Assembly: GCA_017634275.1 (NCBI GenBank)
Contig: JAGBNQ010000065.1
Location: 1 to 38,220, forward strand
DNA: 38,220 nt
DNA from: Ruminococcus sp.
GTDB lineage: Bacteria > Bacillota > Clostridia > Oscillospirales > Ruminococcaceae
Direction: 5' to 3'
The notes beneath the pieces were generated by a model. That model searched no databases. It was not told where the DNA came from and saw only the letters and a program-made list of their open reading frames with translations. This document shows, in pieces, positions 17,084 through 26,207 of this stretch (within the stretch, counting starts at the first letter, position 1; each line of letters begins with the position of its first letter). Made by a program: the position numbers and the translations under genes.

Positions 17084-19366
17084 TCATTTCTTAGCATACT
17101 CAATAGCCGCAGCATTTAGCTCCTTTACTATGTCCTCTATCATTTCCCTTGTGATGCTCTCATCGGGAACAAAGCTTACCATAGTGTGCAGCGGCATATC
17201 GTTAAACATCGCCCTTGCGGCCTTTGCGGCATTTTCATCAGCCTGCGCCGCATCAAAGCCCATGTTTACAAGACTTAGCACCTTTCCGAAGATCCTCTCG
17301 CCCTCGGGGAAACTCATGACCTCGCCGCCTAATGAGTCAAGGTCAAAGTGCATGGGTATCACCTTGTCGGTCTCAACATAAACGCTTGCCTTCTGCCTTA
17401 TGTCAGCGCTCGATGAGCCGATAAGTATCTCAAACTCGCCGTATTCAACATACCAGTCATTTATCTCGGTGTTGTAGTAAGCAAATGCCCTCTTGTCAAG
17501 CTTGAAAACAACTCTCTTGCTCTCTCCTGCCTTAAGCGTTACCTTTTCAAAGCCCTTAAGCTCCTTTTCGGGTCTTACAACAGATGAGTGCGTATCTCTT
17601 ACATAAAGCTGAACTGTTTCCTTTCCGTCACGCTTGCCCGTGTTCTTTACCGTTACGGTCACTGTGAGTATGTCCTTTTCGTTGATCTCGTCAGCGCTTA
17701 GCGAAATGTCCGTGTATTCAAAATCGGTGTAGCTTAAGCCGTGCCCGAACGGGAATAAAACGTCCATTTCCTTTTTCTCGTAATATCTGTACCCTACAAA
17801 AATACCCTCCTTGTACTGCACAGTATCGCCCTCTCCGGGGAAGTTGAGGTATGACGGGTTGTCTGAAAGCTTTTTCGGGAACGTTTCAGCGAGCTTTCCG
17901 CTCGGGTTCACCTTGCCGAACAGTATATCACACTGAGCCGCACCAACCATTTCTCCTGCAAGATAGCACTCAACTATTCCCTTTACCTTGTCGGCAAACG
18001 GCATTTCAATTGGCGCGCCGTTGTGTAAAACTACTACGACGTTTTTGTTTACCTCGGCTATTTTTTCAATAAGCTCAAGCTGACACTGCGGCATCTTCAT
18101 GTGACTTCTGTCAAAGCCTTCGGATTCAAACGCATCGGGAAGACCTGCAAATATGACCGCCACGTCACTCTCCTGCGCAAGCTCTACAGCCTCGCTGAGC
18201 AGCTTTTCATCTGTCTTGTCCTCATATGTGATGTAGCCCTGCGCATAGCTTACCTCGGCAAATTCCTTTGAGTATTCAAGCGCCGATGCTACCTGCTCGA
18301 CATTTATGTGTGAGCTGCCGCCGCCCTGAAATCTCGGCTTGTCGGCAAATTCTCCTATAAATGCTATCTTTTTCTTGCTATCAAGCGGCAGTATCCTCTT
18401 GTCGTTCTTAAGTAAAACTATGCACCCGTCAGCTATCTTTCTTGCAAGCGCTCTGTCCTTGTCCTTGTCCCACTTAGCGGCATATTGCCTGTTCTCGTCG
18501 CCCGTGTACGCAAGCATCAGAACTCGCTCTACTACCTTGTCAAGGTCAGCCTCGTCAAGCTCGCCGTTTTTAACGGCCTCTACTATCCTCTTGTCGTTTT
18601 TGCCCATGCTTGAAGGCATTTCAAGGTCAAGGCCTGCCTTTACGCCCTTTACTCTGTCATCAACAGCGCCCCAGTCGCTCATCACAAGCCCTTCAAAGCC
18701 CCATTCATCACGCAAAATGTCGGTGAGCAGCCTTTTGTTCTGCGAGGAATACTCTCCGCCTATCTTGTTGTATGAACACATGACAGTCTGCGGTTTTGCC
18801 TCTTTAACAGCATATTCAAATGCCGAGAGATATATTTCTCTGAAAGCCCTCTCATCAATTTCCGCCGAAACGGAAAGCCTTCTTGATTCCTGATTGTTAG
18901 CCGCAAAGTGCTTTAGCGATGAGCCTACGCCCATGCTCTGAACACCCTTGATGTGCGCCGCCGCCATTTGTGATGCAAGATATGGGTCTTCTGAGAAATA
19001 TTCAAAGTTTCTTCCGCATAGGGGAGAACGCTTGATGTTAGCCCCGGGGCCTAAAAGTACCGCGACCCCTTCCGACTGGCATTCGTTTCCGAGCGCTTTT
19101 CCCATTTCCTGCACAAGCTCTCTGTCATAAGAGCAGGCAAGCGCGCAGGCCGCAGGAAAGCATACAGCCTTTATGCTCTCATTCGGGTTTGTAGATGATT
19201 CATACATCTTCCTTAGCCCGTGAGGGCCGTCTGACAGCATTATAACGGGGATATCGTCCTTTCCCTCTATCTTCTGCGTGTGCCAGAAATCCATTCCCGA
19301 GCACAGCGATGCCTTTTCTTCAAGCGTCAGCCTCTTAAGTATTTCTTTTATTTTTGCCTTATCCAT
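17084..19366 (-). CDS. Glycoside hydrolase family 3 beta-glucosidase
   Basis: 760 residues. The N-terminal TIM-barrel domain has GPGANIKRSPLCGRNFEYFSEDP, KHFAANNQE (Lys152-His153) and GLVMSDWGAVDD, whose Asp231 is the expected nucleophile. The second alpha/beta domain carries VIFAGLPDAFESEGFDRSHM, with the region expected to hold the acid/base Glu. A C-terminal fibronectin III-like domain (VTVTVKNTGKRDGKETVQLYV) follows. No signal peptide or anchor is seen, so it probably acts in the cytoplasm on imported cellodextrins or other beta-glucosides. AAGGAG lies 7-9 bases before the ATG. It is monocistronic and convergent with tRNA-Lys. A few GH3 members are phosphorylases or act on xylosides, so the substrate is not certain. 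Confidence 0.9.
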   Translation of the reverse strand: MDKAKIKEILKRLTLEEKASLCSGMDFWHTQKIEGKDDIPVIMLSDGPHGLRKMYESSTNPNESIKAVCFPAACALACSYDRELVQEMGKALGNECQSEGVAVLLGPGANIKRSPLCGRNFEYFSEDPYLASQMAAAHIKGVQSMGVGSSLKHFAANNQESRRLSVSAEIDERAFREIYLSAFEYAVKEAKPQTVMCSYNKIGGEYSSQNKRLLTDILRDEWGFEGLVMSDWGAVDDRVKGVKAGLDLEMPSSMGKNDKRIVEAVKNGELDEADLDKVVERVLMLAYTGDENRQYAAKWDKDKDRALARKIADGCIVLLKNDKRILPLDSKKKIAFIGEFADKPRFQGGGSSHINVEQVASALEYSKEFAEVSYAQGYITYEDKTDEKLLSEAVELAQESDVAVIFAGLPDAFESEGFDRSHMKMPQCQLELIEKIAEVNKNVVVVLHNGAPIEMPFADKVKGIVECYLAGEMVGAAQCDILFGKVNPSGKLAETFPKKLSDNPSYLNFPGEGDTVQYKEGIFVGYRYYEKKEMDVLFPFGHGLSYTDFEYTDISLSADEINEKDILTVTVTVKNTGKRDGKETVQLYVRDTHSSVVRPEKELKGFEKVTLKAGESKRVVFKLDKRAFAYYNTEINDWYVEYGEFEILIGSSSADIRQKASVYVETDKVIPMHFDLDSLGGEVMSFPEGERIFGKVLSLVNMGFDAAQADENAAKAARAMFNDMPLHTMVSFVPDESITREMIEDIVKELNAAAIEYAKK

Positions 19367-19393
19367 AGATACACTTCTCCTTAATTAAACTAT

Positions 19394-19422
19394 AGTATAA
19401 TTGTAACACTTTTCTTTGATTT
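19394..19422 (-). promoter_or_regulatory. Possible promoter of the beta-glucosidase (-10 only)
   Basis: TATACT (19399-19394 on the minus strand) lies about 30 bases before the start codon. The expected -35 site is poor (AAATCA at 17 bases), so an activator may be needed. Confidence 0.3.
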
Positions 19423-19474
19423 TTTCCACCCTTTTTGTGTAATTTAACAATTCTTTAATATTTACTCTCCCTGC

Positions 19475-19503
19475 TTGAATTTTTAATAATTTTCTGCGAT
19501 AAT
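19475..19503 (+). promoter_or_regulatory. Promoter of the HAD hydrolase gene
   Basis: TTGAAT (19475-19480), 17 bases, GATAAT (19498-19503), 33 bases before the ATG. Confidence 0.65.
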
Positions 19504-19536
19504 TAAACTGTATTATTATGATAAGGCGGTACTGAT

Positions 19537-20184
19537 ATGAGTAAATATAAAGCGTATATCTTTGATTTTGACTTGACCCTTGTAAACTCGGTTTCCCCGA
19601 TAGTCAAGTGCTTTAAGCACGCTCTTTCGACATTTGGCTATGCTGTCCCCGATGATAAGACTATTATCGACACTATAGGCCTTCCGCTGACAGATGCCTT
19701 TGATATTCTGACAAACCTACACCCCGTTCCCGAAAAGGCGCAGATGCGTGATGCCTACGTTGAGTTTGCAAACGGCATCATGGCTAAGGAGAGCCTTTTC
19801 TACCCCGATGCGTTAGGTATTCTTCAGACCTTGCAGACAGCCGAGCGCAAGGTGGCTATTGTTTCCTCAAAAATGCGCTTTCGTATAATAGAGACATTTG
19901 AATGCCAGACATCAAATATACCCGTTGACCTTATCATAGGCCTTGATGATGCAAGCACCCCCAAGCCCGACCCCGAAGGCCTTGATATGGCAGTCAGAAA
20001 GCTCGGTGTAGATAAGTCAGAGGTCTTGTATATAGGTGACAGTTATATTGATGCGCAAACTGCGCAGAACGCAGGCGTTGATTTTGCAGGTGTCAGTACG
20101 GGCCCTACCCCTAAGGAAAAGCTTTTGGAGTATCCTCATATATACGTCGGGGAGAGTTTAACGGATATTTTCCAAAATATATAG
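19537..20184 (+). CDS. HAD-family phosphatase, phosphoglycolate phosphatase-like
   Basis: 215 residues, complete HAD fold. Motif I is IFDFDLTLVNS (the first Asp is the nucleophile and the second the acid/base), followed by a helical cap. Motif II is VAIVSSKMR, the motif III lysine lies in TPKPDPEGLDMAVRKLG, and motif IV is YIGDSYIDAQTAQNAG. It resembles PpaX, Gph and beta-phosphoglucomutase-like enzymes, and the exact substrate (phosphoglycolate, pyrophosphate or a sugar phosphate) cannot be decided from sequence. It has its own promoter and is divergent from the beta-glucosidase. AAGGCGGT lies 6 bases upstream of the ATG. Confidence 0.85.
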   Translation: MSKYKAYIFDFDLTLVNSVSPIVKCFKHALSTFGYAVPDDKTIIDTIGLPLTDAFDILTNLHPVPEKAQMRDAYVEFANGIMAKESLFYPDALGILQTLQTAERKVAIVSSKMRFRIIETFECQTSNIPVDLIIGLDDASTPKPDPEGLDMAVRKLGVDKSEVLYIGDSYIDAQTAQNAGVDFAGVSTGPTPKEKLLEYPHIYVGESLTDIFQNI

Positions 20185-20224
20185 ATTATAGCCTAAATTA
20201 TTGTGAACATTTTGTTAAATTTAC

Positions 20225-20253
20225 TTGCTTTTTTGGCGTAAAAATGTTATAAT
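20225..20253 (+). promoter_or_regulatory. Promoter of the yicC-to-spoVM cluster
   Basis: TTGCTT (20225-20230), 17 bases, TATAAT (20248-20253). The yicC ATG follows at 20291 after AGGAG. Confidence 0.72.
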
Positions 20254-20290
20254 GGAATGTAAAATAAATTTGGGCTTAGGAGAAGAATGT

Positions 20291-21169
20291 ATGATAAACA
20301 GTATGACGGGTTTCGGCCGTGAAAGAATGATACTAAATAACCGCGAGATCATCGTTGAGGTGAGGAGCGTAAATAACCGTTTCTGCGAGTTTTCCGCACG
20401 CACGCCCCGTAACTACGGCTATCTTGATGAGCGCCTTAAGGCTCTCTTCAAATCACAGATAACAAGGGGCAAGGTAGAGGTCAGCGTTTCCATTTATAAG
20501 CAGGAGGGCGCTGATGCCGAGATAGCAATAAATAAAACCATAGCTGAGGGCTATATAAAGGCTTTAAGATCTGTCAAGGAAGAGTTTTCGCTAAGTGACG
20601 ATCTTTCCCTTTCAAGCATTATGCGCCTGCCCGACATTTTCACAGTTGTCAAGACCGAGGACGACGAGGAAGAGATCTGGCGCGATGTAAATGAAGTTGC
20701 AAACGGCGCGCTTGCACGTTTCCTTGAAATGAGAAAGACCGAGGGTGCTAAGCTTTATGATGATGTTCTCTCGCGCCTTGCGATCATTGAGGAAAATGTC
20801 GGAAAGATTGAGGAGCGCTCGCCAAAGGTAAATGATGAATACCGTGACAGACTTTTTGCCAGACTTAAAGAGGTCTTGCAGGATACGAATATCGACGAGC
20901 AGCGCGTTCTTACAGAGGCAGCTGTCTTTGCCGATAAAACGGCGGTCGATGAGGAAACTGTAAGGCTAAGATCACATATAGCACAGTTCCGCGGCCTTCT
21001 TGATACGAAAGAGCCCGTCGGCAGAAAGCTTGATTTCCTCGTTCAGGAATTAAACCGTGAGGTAAACACTATCGGCTCAAAATGTCAGGATATAACTATC
21101 ACGAAAATGGTAGTTGATATGAAGGCCGAGATAGAAAAGATAAGAGAGCAGATACAGAATATCGAGTAA
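20291..21169 (+). CDS. yicC: YicC-family endoribonuclease-like protein
   Basis: 292 residues beginning [11 protein letters not shown], the family's invariant N-terminus; the longer frame from 20225 starts inside the promoter and is rejected. The C-terminal half (DUF1732) has [40 protein letters not shown], also highly conserved. E. coli YicC is an endoribonuclease affecting the small RNA RyhB; the Firmicute YloC role is less clear. It is the first gene of the cluster, with remA 17 bases downstream, as in B. subtilis. Confidence 0.93.
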   Translation: MINSMTGFGRERMILNNREIIVEVRSVNNRFCEFSARTPRNYGYLDERLKALFKSQITRGKVEVSVSIYKQEGADAEIAINKTIAEGYIKALRSVKEEFSLSDDLSLSSIMRLPDIFTVVKTEDDEEEIWRDVNEVANGALARFLEMRKTEGAKLYDDVLSRLAIIEENVGKIEERSPKVNDEYRDRLFARLKEVLQDTNIDEQRVLTEAAVFADKTAVDEETVRLRSHIAQFRGLLDTKEPVGRKLDFLVQELNREVNTIGSKCQDITITKMVVDMKAEIEKIREQIQNIE

Positions 21170-21186
21170 TAAAGGGAGGTATTCTT

Positions 21187-21435
21187 ATGCAGCTTTTAAA
21201 TATCGGCTACGGCAACCTGATCTCCTCTGACAGGCTCGTAGCTATAGTTGCCCCCGATTCCGCGCCGATAAAGCGCCTTATAAGCGATGCCAAGGATAAC
21301 GGCACGCTTATTGATGCGACCTATGGCAGAAGAACAAGGGCAGTGATAATCATGGACAGCGACCATGTCGTGCTTTCGGCGGTTTCCCCCGAAACTGTCG
21401 GCGGAAGACTTGTTGATGAAAGCGAGGAGAAATAA
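21187..21435 (+). CDS. remA: Extracellular matrix regulator RemA-like (DUF370)
   Basis: 82 residues: [20 protein letters not shown] at the start, then [30 protein letters not shown], the hallmark R-R-T-R-A segment that contacts DNA in B. subtilis RemA. There RemA activates biofilm matrix and osmoprotection genes. In clostridia without those operons, its conserved site between yicC and gmk suggests an older role, which is inference. RBS AAAGGGAGGT is near perfect. Confidence 0.92.
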   Translation: MQLLNIGYGNLISSDRLVAIVAPDSAPIKRLISDAKDNGTLIDATYGRRTRAVIIMDSDHVVLSAVSPETVGGRLVDESEEK

Positions 21436-21439
21436 GGGT

Positions 21440-22069
21440 ATGAATAACGCAAAGCTTATCATTGTTTCAGCCCCCTCGGGCTGCGGCAAGGGAACTATCC
21501 TTGAAGAAGTCTTTAAAAACAGCAACGCCTATTATTCCATTTCCTGCACTACGCGTAAGCCGCGTGAGGGTGAGATCGACGGCAAGAATTACTATTTCGT
21601 CACTAAGGAAAGATTTGAGGAAATGGTGAAGAATAACGAGCTTTTGGAGTATGCAACATTTGTCGAGAACAGCTACGGCACACCTGCAAAGCCCGTTGAT
21701 GATGCGATAGCCGAGGGCAGAGATGTTATCCTTGAGATAGAAACCGTCGGGGCTATGAATGTAAAAAAAGCAAGGCCTGAAAGTGTAAGTATATTCATTC
21801 TCCCCCCCTCGGTAAGGGAGCTTGACAGACGGCTCCATAAGCGCGCTACCGAGGATGAAGAAGTTATAAAAGACCGCGTCGCTCAGGCGGCAGGCGAGAT
21901 AGCAAAAAGCGCTGATTATGACTACGTTATAATGAATGACGCTTTGGAGGACGCTGTGAGAGATTTTGAGCTTGTGGTAAGCTCGGTAAAGGCAAATGAT
22001 AACAGAGCCGATAAATTCAAGGCTGAAAATATGAAAGAGATTATAGAAGAGGTGCTTAAAAATGCTTAG
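21440..22069 (+). CDS. gmk: Guanylate kinase
   Basis: Converts GMP and ATP to GDP and ADP. 209 residues with the P-loop IIVSAPSGCGKGT (residues 7-19), SCTTRKPREGEIDGKNYYFV (GMP site) and FVENSYGTPAKPV. ATG 21440 is chosen because the conserved N-terminal strand starts there; the upstream extension overlaps remA in another frame. A short GAAATAAGGG provides a modest ribosome site. The end overlaps rpoZ by eight bases. Confidence 0.95.
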   Translation: MNNAKLIIVSAPSGCGKGTILEEVFKNSNAYYSISCTTRKPREGEIDGKNYYFVTKERFEEMVKNNELLEYATFVENSYGTPAKPVDDAIAEGRDVILEIETVGAMNVKKARPESVSIFILPPSVRELDRRLHKRATEDEEVIKDRVAQAAGEIAKSADYDYVIMNDALEDAVRDFELVVSSVKANDNRADKFKAENMKEIIEEVLKNA

Positions 22070-22268
22070 ACCGGCAATAGTACAGATACTTAAAAACAAC
22101 GAGAGCTATTATTCACTTGTTCTCGCTGTTGCAAAGAGAGCAAGGGATATTACAGATGAGGCAAACGAAAAGGGGATAATACTTAACGAAAAGCCTGTTA
22201 AGACTGCTGTTGATGAATTTGCGGCAAATGAATATAAGTTTATAGAAGACCCCGAGCTGAGAAGATAA
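22062..22268 (+). CDS. rpoZ: RNA polymerase omega subunit
   Basis: 68 residues, typical Firmicute omega. It begins MLRPAIVQILKNNESYYSLV and contains AVAKRARDITDEANE, the conserved region that clamps the beta-prime C-terminus, then KPVKTAVDEFA. It starts inside the 3' end of gmk with GAGGTG 7 bases upstream. The B. subtilis order is rpoZ-coaBC-priA; coaBC is missing here. Confidence 0.92.
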   Translation: MLRPAIVQILKNNESYYSLVLAVAKRARDITDEANEKGIILNEKPVKTAVDEFAANEYKFIEDPELRR

Positions 22269-22293
22269 ATAACATGAAAGGAATGCATCTGAT

Positions 22294-24756
22294 ATGCCCG
22301 AGCGCTTTATTGTCGCGCAGGTCGCTGTTTCGGCGGCGGCGCTCAGCTTTGACAGCGAATACAGCTACCTTGTGCCCGATGAGCTTAAGGGGATTATAAA
22401 GCCGGGTGTCAGGGTGCTTGTTCCTTTCGGTAAGGCTAACAGGCGTGTTACGGGCTTTGTTCTGAGATTGCTCTCGGGCGATGAAAGGCCTGAGATAAAG
22501 CCGATTCTGCGCTTGCTTGATGAAAGCCCGCTTGTCAACGATGAACAGTTAAGGCTTGTAAGGTTTCTTAAGGAGAATACCTTCTGTACCTACTTTGATG
22601 CATTTCGCAGCGTTGTTCCGGCAGGCTTTGGGTATGTGTGCAAAACGCATTTCTCGATTGCAAACTCAATGCCCGAGAGCGACCTTGACGATGAGGAAAC
22701 CAAGGCTTTGGAATATATCAAAAACTGCTCCTCGCAGCGCGAGGTAGATGAGTTTCTTGATTATACGGGCGATAAAAAGAAAAAGGCACTTGTAATGAGC
22801 CTTATAGATAAAGGCGCTATCGAGGAGTCTGAGGAGCTTAAGCGCAAGGTCGCAGACAGTGAGCTTAAAATGCTCAGGCTTTCCGATGATTTTCTTGATG
22901 CAAGGGCAGGCATTTCCCTTACCGCAAAGCAGACGCAGGTGGTAAGGCTGCTTGATGAATGCGGCTGTATCAGTGAAAAAGAGGCCTGCTATATGACAAG
23001 CTGCACACCTTCGCTTTTAAAGAGAATGAGTGATAAGAATATCATCACCTTTTATAAGGCTGAGGCGCTGAGAAACGCTATCGGCGAGCAGGTCGAGAGG
23101 ATAGACCCCGAAAGCATAGTTTTAAACGATGACCAGCAGGCCGCGTTTGACGGGATACTTTCGATGTGTAAGAGCGGTAAGGCAGGCGGCGCACTTTTGC
23201 GCGGCGTTACCGGCAGCGGTAAGACGTCTGTATTTATCAGGCTTATAGCCGCGATGCAGAGTATCGGCAAAACGTCGATAATGCTTGTTCCCGAGATTTC
23301 CCTTACTCCGCAGATGCTCAAAAAATTCAAGGCGTATTTCGGTGACTGTATAGCGGTTATCCATTCCTCGCTCTCACCCGGGCAGAGAATGGACGAATAT
23401 AAACGCATAATGCGCGGCGATGCGACTGTCGTTATCGGCACACGGAGCGCAGTCTTTTCTCCGCTAAAAAATATCGGCATAATAATTATGGACGAGGAGG
23501 GCGAGCATACCTATAAATCCGAGCAAGCCCCGAGGTACCATGCAAGAGATGTGGCGATACAGCGCTGCGGCTTCAATAACTGCACGCTTTTGATGGCATC
23601 GGCCACGCCCTCGCTTGAAAGCTATTATTATGCGAAAAAAGGCCGTTTCGCTCTGTTTGAGCTTGATAAGCGGTATAATTCATTTCCGCTGCCCGAGGTG
23701 AGGGTGGTCGATATGTCCTCTCCTCAGGAGGACGGAAATAACGGAGTGCTAAGCTTTGAGCTTGCTGATAAGCTGAGGGAAACGCTGAATAAGGGCGAGC
23801 AGTCTATTTTGCTTTTAAACAGGCGCGGCTTTAATACCTACGTTTCCTGCGGTGACTGTAAAAAGCCTATAGAATGCCCCAATTGCTCTATAGCGCTTAC
23901 CTATCATAAAAAGAATAACAGACTTATGTGCCATTGCTGCGGCTATTCAATGCCGTACCCCGAGGCTTGCCCCGAATGCGGCAGTAAAAAGCTGCACACG
24001 GGCGGCGTCGGTACGCAGAGGATAGAGCAGGAGATAGAGGAGATATTCCCCAGGGCAAGGATACTGCGAATGGACGCTGATACGGCATCTACGCGCTATG
24101 ACTACGAGGAAAAGTTTTTGGCATTTGAAAAGGGCGAGTATGATATAATGCTCGGCACGCAGATGATAGCTAAGGGGCTTAATTTCCCGAATGTTACCTG
24201 CGTGGGGGTGATATCACTTGATAAGGCGCTGTTTGCAGGCGATTTCAGGAGCTATGAGAGGACATTTTCTCTTATTACTCAGGTAGTCGGCCGCGGCGGC
24301 AGGGGCGTAAAGCCCGGGACTGCGTTTTTGCAGACCTTTGTGCCCGACCACTATGTTTTGTCGCTTGCCTCCCGTCAGGATTATAAGGAATTCTACGAGC
24401 AGGAAATAGCTTTGCGCCATGCTCTTATATATCCGCCCTTTTGCGATATATGTGTTATCGGCTTTTCGGCACTTCTTGAAAGCAAGGCAATAAAAGCATC
24501 TGAATTTTTTGCATCGCTTATGAGGGATTATCTGAATAAAAATAAGGAAAGCATAAAATTTCTGCGCGTGCTGGGGCCTGCGCCCTGCGCGCTTGAACGT
24601 GTAGGCGGCCGCTACCGCTACAGAATAATTTTAAAATGTAAAAACAACAGCGAATTTCGTAAAATGATAAGCACGCTCCTTTCATCGTTTTTCAAAGCGA
24701 ATGATCATAAGGACGTAAGAATATATGCCGATATTAACGGCGATATAGGAATGTGA
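22294..24756 (+). CDS. priA: Primosomal protein N' (replication restart helicase)
   Basis: 820-residue superfamily 2 helicase that reloads the replisome at collapsed forks. It has an N-terminal fork-binding domain (IVAQVAVSAAALSFDSEYSYLVPDEL), a winged-helix region, Walker A LRGVTGSGKTSVFI (about residue 305) and Walker B IIIMDEEGEHTYKSEQAPRYHARDVA, where DEEG replaces the common DEEH. A zinc region with four CxxC pairs lies between CGDCKKPIECPNC and PEACPECGSKK, and the last helicase motif is ITQVVGRGGRG. Complete. def follows after nine bases. Confidence 0.95.
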   Translation: MPERFIVAQVAVSAAALSFDSEYSYLVPDELKGIIKPGVRVLVPFGKANRRVTGFVLRLLSGDERPEIKPILRLLDESPLVNDEQLRLVRFLKENTFCTYFDAFRSVVPAGFGYVCKTHFSIANSMPESDLDDEETKALEYIKNCSSQREVDEFLDYTGDKKKKALVMSLIDKGAIEESEELKRKVADSELKMLRLSDDFLDARAGISLTAKQTQVVRLLDECGCISEKEACYMTSCTPSLLKRMSDKNIITFYKAEALRNAIGEQVERIDPESIVLNDDQQAAFDGILSMCKSGKAGGALLRGVTGSGKTSVFIRLIAAMQSIGKTSIMLVPEISLTPQMLKKFKAYFGDCIAVIHSSLSPGQRMDEYKRIMRGDATVVIGTRSAVFSPLKNIGIIIMDEEGEHTYKSEQAPRYHARDVAIQRCGFNNCTLLMASATPSLESYYYAKKGRFALFELDKRYNSFPLPEVRVVDMSSPQEDGNNGVLSFELADKLRETLNKGEQSILLLNRRGFNTYVSCGDCKKPIECPNCSIALTYHKKNNRLMCHCCGYSMPYPEACPECGSKKLHTGGVGTQRIEQEIEEIFPRARILRMDADTASTRYDYEEKFLAFEKGEYDIMLGTQMIAKGLNFPNVTCVGVISLDKALFAGDFRSYERTFSLITQVVGRGGRGVKPGTAFLQTFVPDHYVLSLASRQDYKEFYEQEIALRHALIYPPFCDICVIGFSALLESKAIKASEFFASLMRDYLNKNKESIKFLRVLGPAPCALERVGGRYRYRIILKCKNNSEFRKMISTLLSSFFKANDHKDVRIYADINGDIGM

Positions 24757-24765
24757 GGAAACAAA

Positions 24766-25239
24766 ATGGCTCTTAGAAAGATACTCAATAAGCGTGATGA
24801 AACGCTCCACAAAAAATGTAAGCCTGTTGAAAAGTTTGATGACAGACTTCATACTCTTCTTGACGATATGGCGCAGACGCTTGAAAAGGCGCAGGGCGTA
24901 GGCCTTGCCGCACCGCAGGTGGGTGTGCTCAGAAGAGCTGTCATAATCGACGTGGGCGACGGCAGCGGTGTTCACGAACTGATAAACCCCGAGATAACAT
25001 ATCGCTCGGAGGAAACTCAAAAGGTGCTTGAGGGCTGCCTTTCCTGCCCGAATGAGTGGGGCTACACTATCCGCCCTGTTGAGGTGAAATTCAAGGCGCA
25101 GGACAGAAACGGCGAGTGGTATGAAATGCAGGTGACTGACCTTTTTGCGCAGGCAGTCTGTCACGAGCTTGACCACCTTGACGGCCATATCTTTACGGAG
25201 ATAGTTGTAGAGTGGGCTGACCCCGAGGATATCAAGTAA
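24766..25239 (+). CDS. def: Peptide deformylase
   Basis: Metallo-hydrolase removing the formyl group from nascent N-terminal Met. 157 residues with all three motifs: GVGLAAPQVG, EGCLSCP (the Cys metal ligand) and QAVCHELDHLDGHIF (two His ligands and the catalytic Glu). It is slightly short, as in many clostridia. fmt, the enzyme that adds the formyl group to Met-tRNA, follows directly, so addition and removal are co-transcribed. Confidence 0.96.
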   Translation: MALRKILNKRDETLHKKCKPVEKFDDRLHTLLDDMAQTLEKAQGVGLAAPQVGVLRRAVIIDVGDGSGVHELINPEITYRSEETQKVLEGCLSCPNEWGYTIRPVEVKFKAQDRNGEWYEMQVTDLFAQAVCHELDHLDGHIFTEIVVEWADPEDIK

Positions 25240-25260
25240 ATATATTTAAGGAGAAACGCT

Positions 25261-26196
25261 TTGAAAGTAGTTTTTATGGGAACACCCGATTTTGCGGTGG
25301 CCTCTCTTGAAAAATTGTATGAATGTGGCTATGATGTCGCAGCTGTGTTCACTCAGCCCGATAAGCCTAAGGGCAGGGGCTATAAGCTTACCCCGCCGCC
25401 TGTAAAGGTGCTTGCGGCCGAGCATAACACCCCCGTCTATCAGCCGCAGAGCCTTAAAAAGGATGCACAGGAATATCTTGATATATTAAAGGATATTGCG
25501 CCCGATGTTATAGCGGTTGCGGCCTACGGCAAGATACTGCCGAAGGAGGTGCTGGAGCTGCCGCGGCTTGGCTGTGTCAACGTTCACGGTTCGCTTTTGC
25601 CTAAATACAGAGGGGCTGCACCTATCCAACAGTCAGTCCTTGATGATGAGGCTAAGACGGGTATCACGACTATGCTTATGGGTGAGGGGCTCGATACGGG
25701 AGATATTCTTCTTCAGCAAAGCACAGATATCGGCATAGATGAAACTGCTGCCGAGCTTTTTGACAGACTTGCCGTTATGGGCGGCGAGCTGCTCGTCAAA
25801 ACGCTGCCGCTGCTTGAAAAGGGCGAGATAGCGCCGATAAAGCAGGACGAGAGCAGGGCGACATATGCGCATATGCTTTCAAAGGATATGTGCGAGCTTG
25901 ATTTTGATAATAACGCAAGGGCTGTTCATAAGAAAATATGCGGCCTTTCCGACTGGCCTTGTGCCGTTACATTCATTGACGGAAAGAGGATAAAGATATA
26001 CCACTCCTCTCTGATAAGTCAGGAGGGTGTTTTGGGCAAGGCAGGCGAGATAATAGATGAAAAGCAATTTATCGTTGCCTGCAAAACGGGCAGCTTTAAG
26101 ATAACCGAGCTGCAAGCTGAGGGTGGCAAGAGAATGAAAGCTGCTGACTACCTTCGCGGCAAGCCCGTAAAAAAAGGAACTATTCTCGGTAAGTAA
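25261..26196 (+). CDS. fmt: Methionyl-tRNA formyltransferase (TTG start)
   Basis: Uses 10-formyl-tetrahydrofolate to formylate Met-tRNAfMet. 311 residues. Landmarks: MKVVFMGTPDFAVASL, PDKPKGRGYKLTPPPVK, VNVHGSLLPKYRGAAPIQQSVL (formyl-folate and catalytic region) and a C-terminal OB-type domain. The start is TTG at 25261 with AAGGAG 7 bases upstream; no ATG suits the family's N-terminus better. def precedes and rsmB follows, the conserved order. Confidence 0.95.
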   Translation: MKVVFMGTPDFAVASLEKLYECGYDVAAVFTQPDKPKGRGYKLTPPPVKVLAAEHNTPVYQPQSLKKDAQEYLDILKDIAPDVIAVAAYGKILPKEVLELPRLGCVNVHGSLLPKYRGAAPIQQSVLDDEAKTGITTMLMGEGLDTGDILLQQSTDIGIDETAAELFDRLAVMGGELLVKTLPLLEKGEIAPIKQDESRATYAHMLSKDMCELDFDNNARAVHKKICGLSDWPCAVTFIDGKRIKIYHSSLISQEGVLGKAGEIIDEKQFIVACKTGSFKITELQAEGGKRMKAADYLRGKPVKKGTILGK

Positions 26197-26207
26197 GGGG
26201 AGAGAAA

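Noticed and set aside
21467..22099. A long minus-strand open frame (210 codons) opposite gmk.
   Set aside because: It lies entirely over gmk and the start of rpoZ, both certain; long antisense frames are common in this codon usage.
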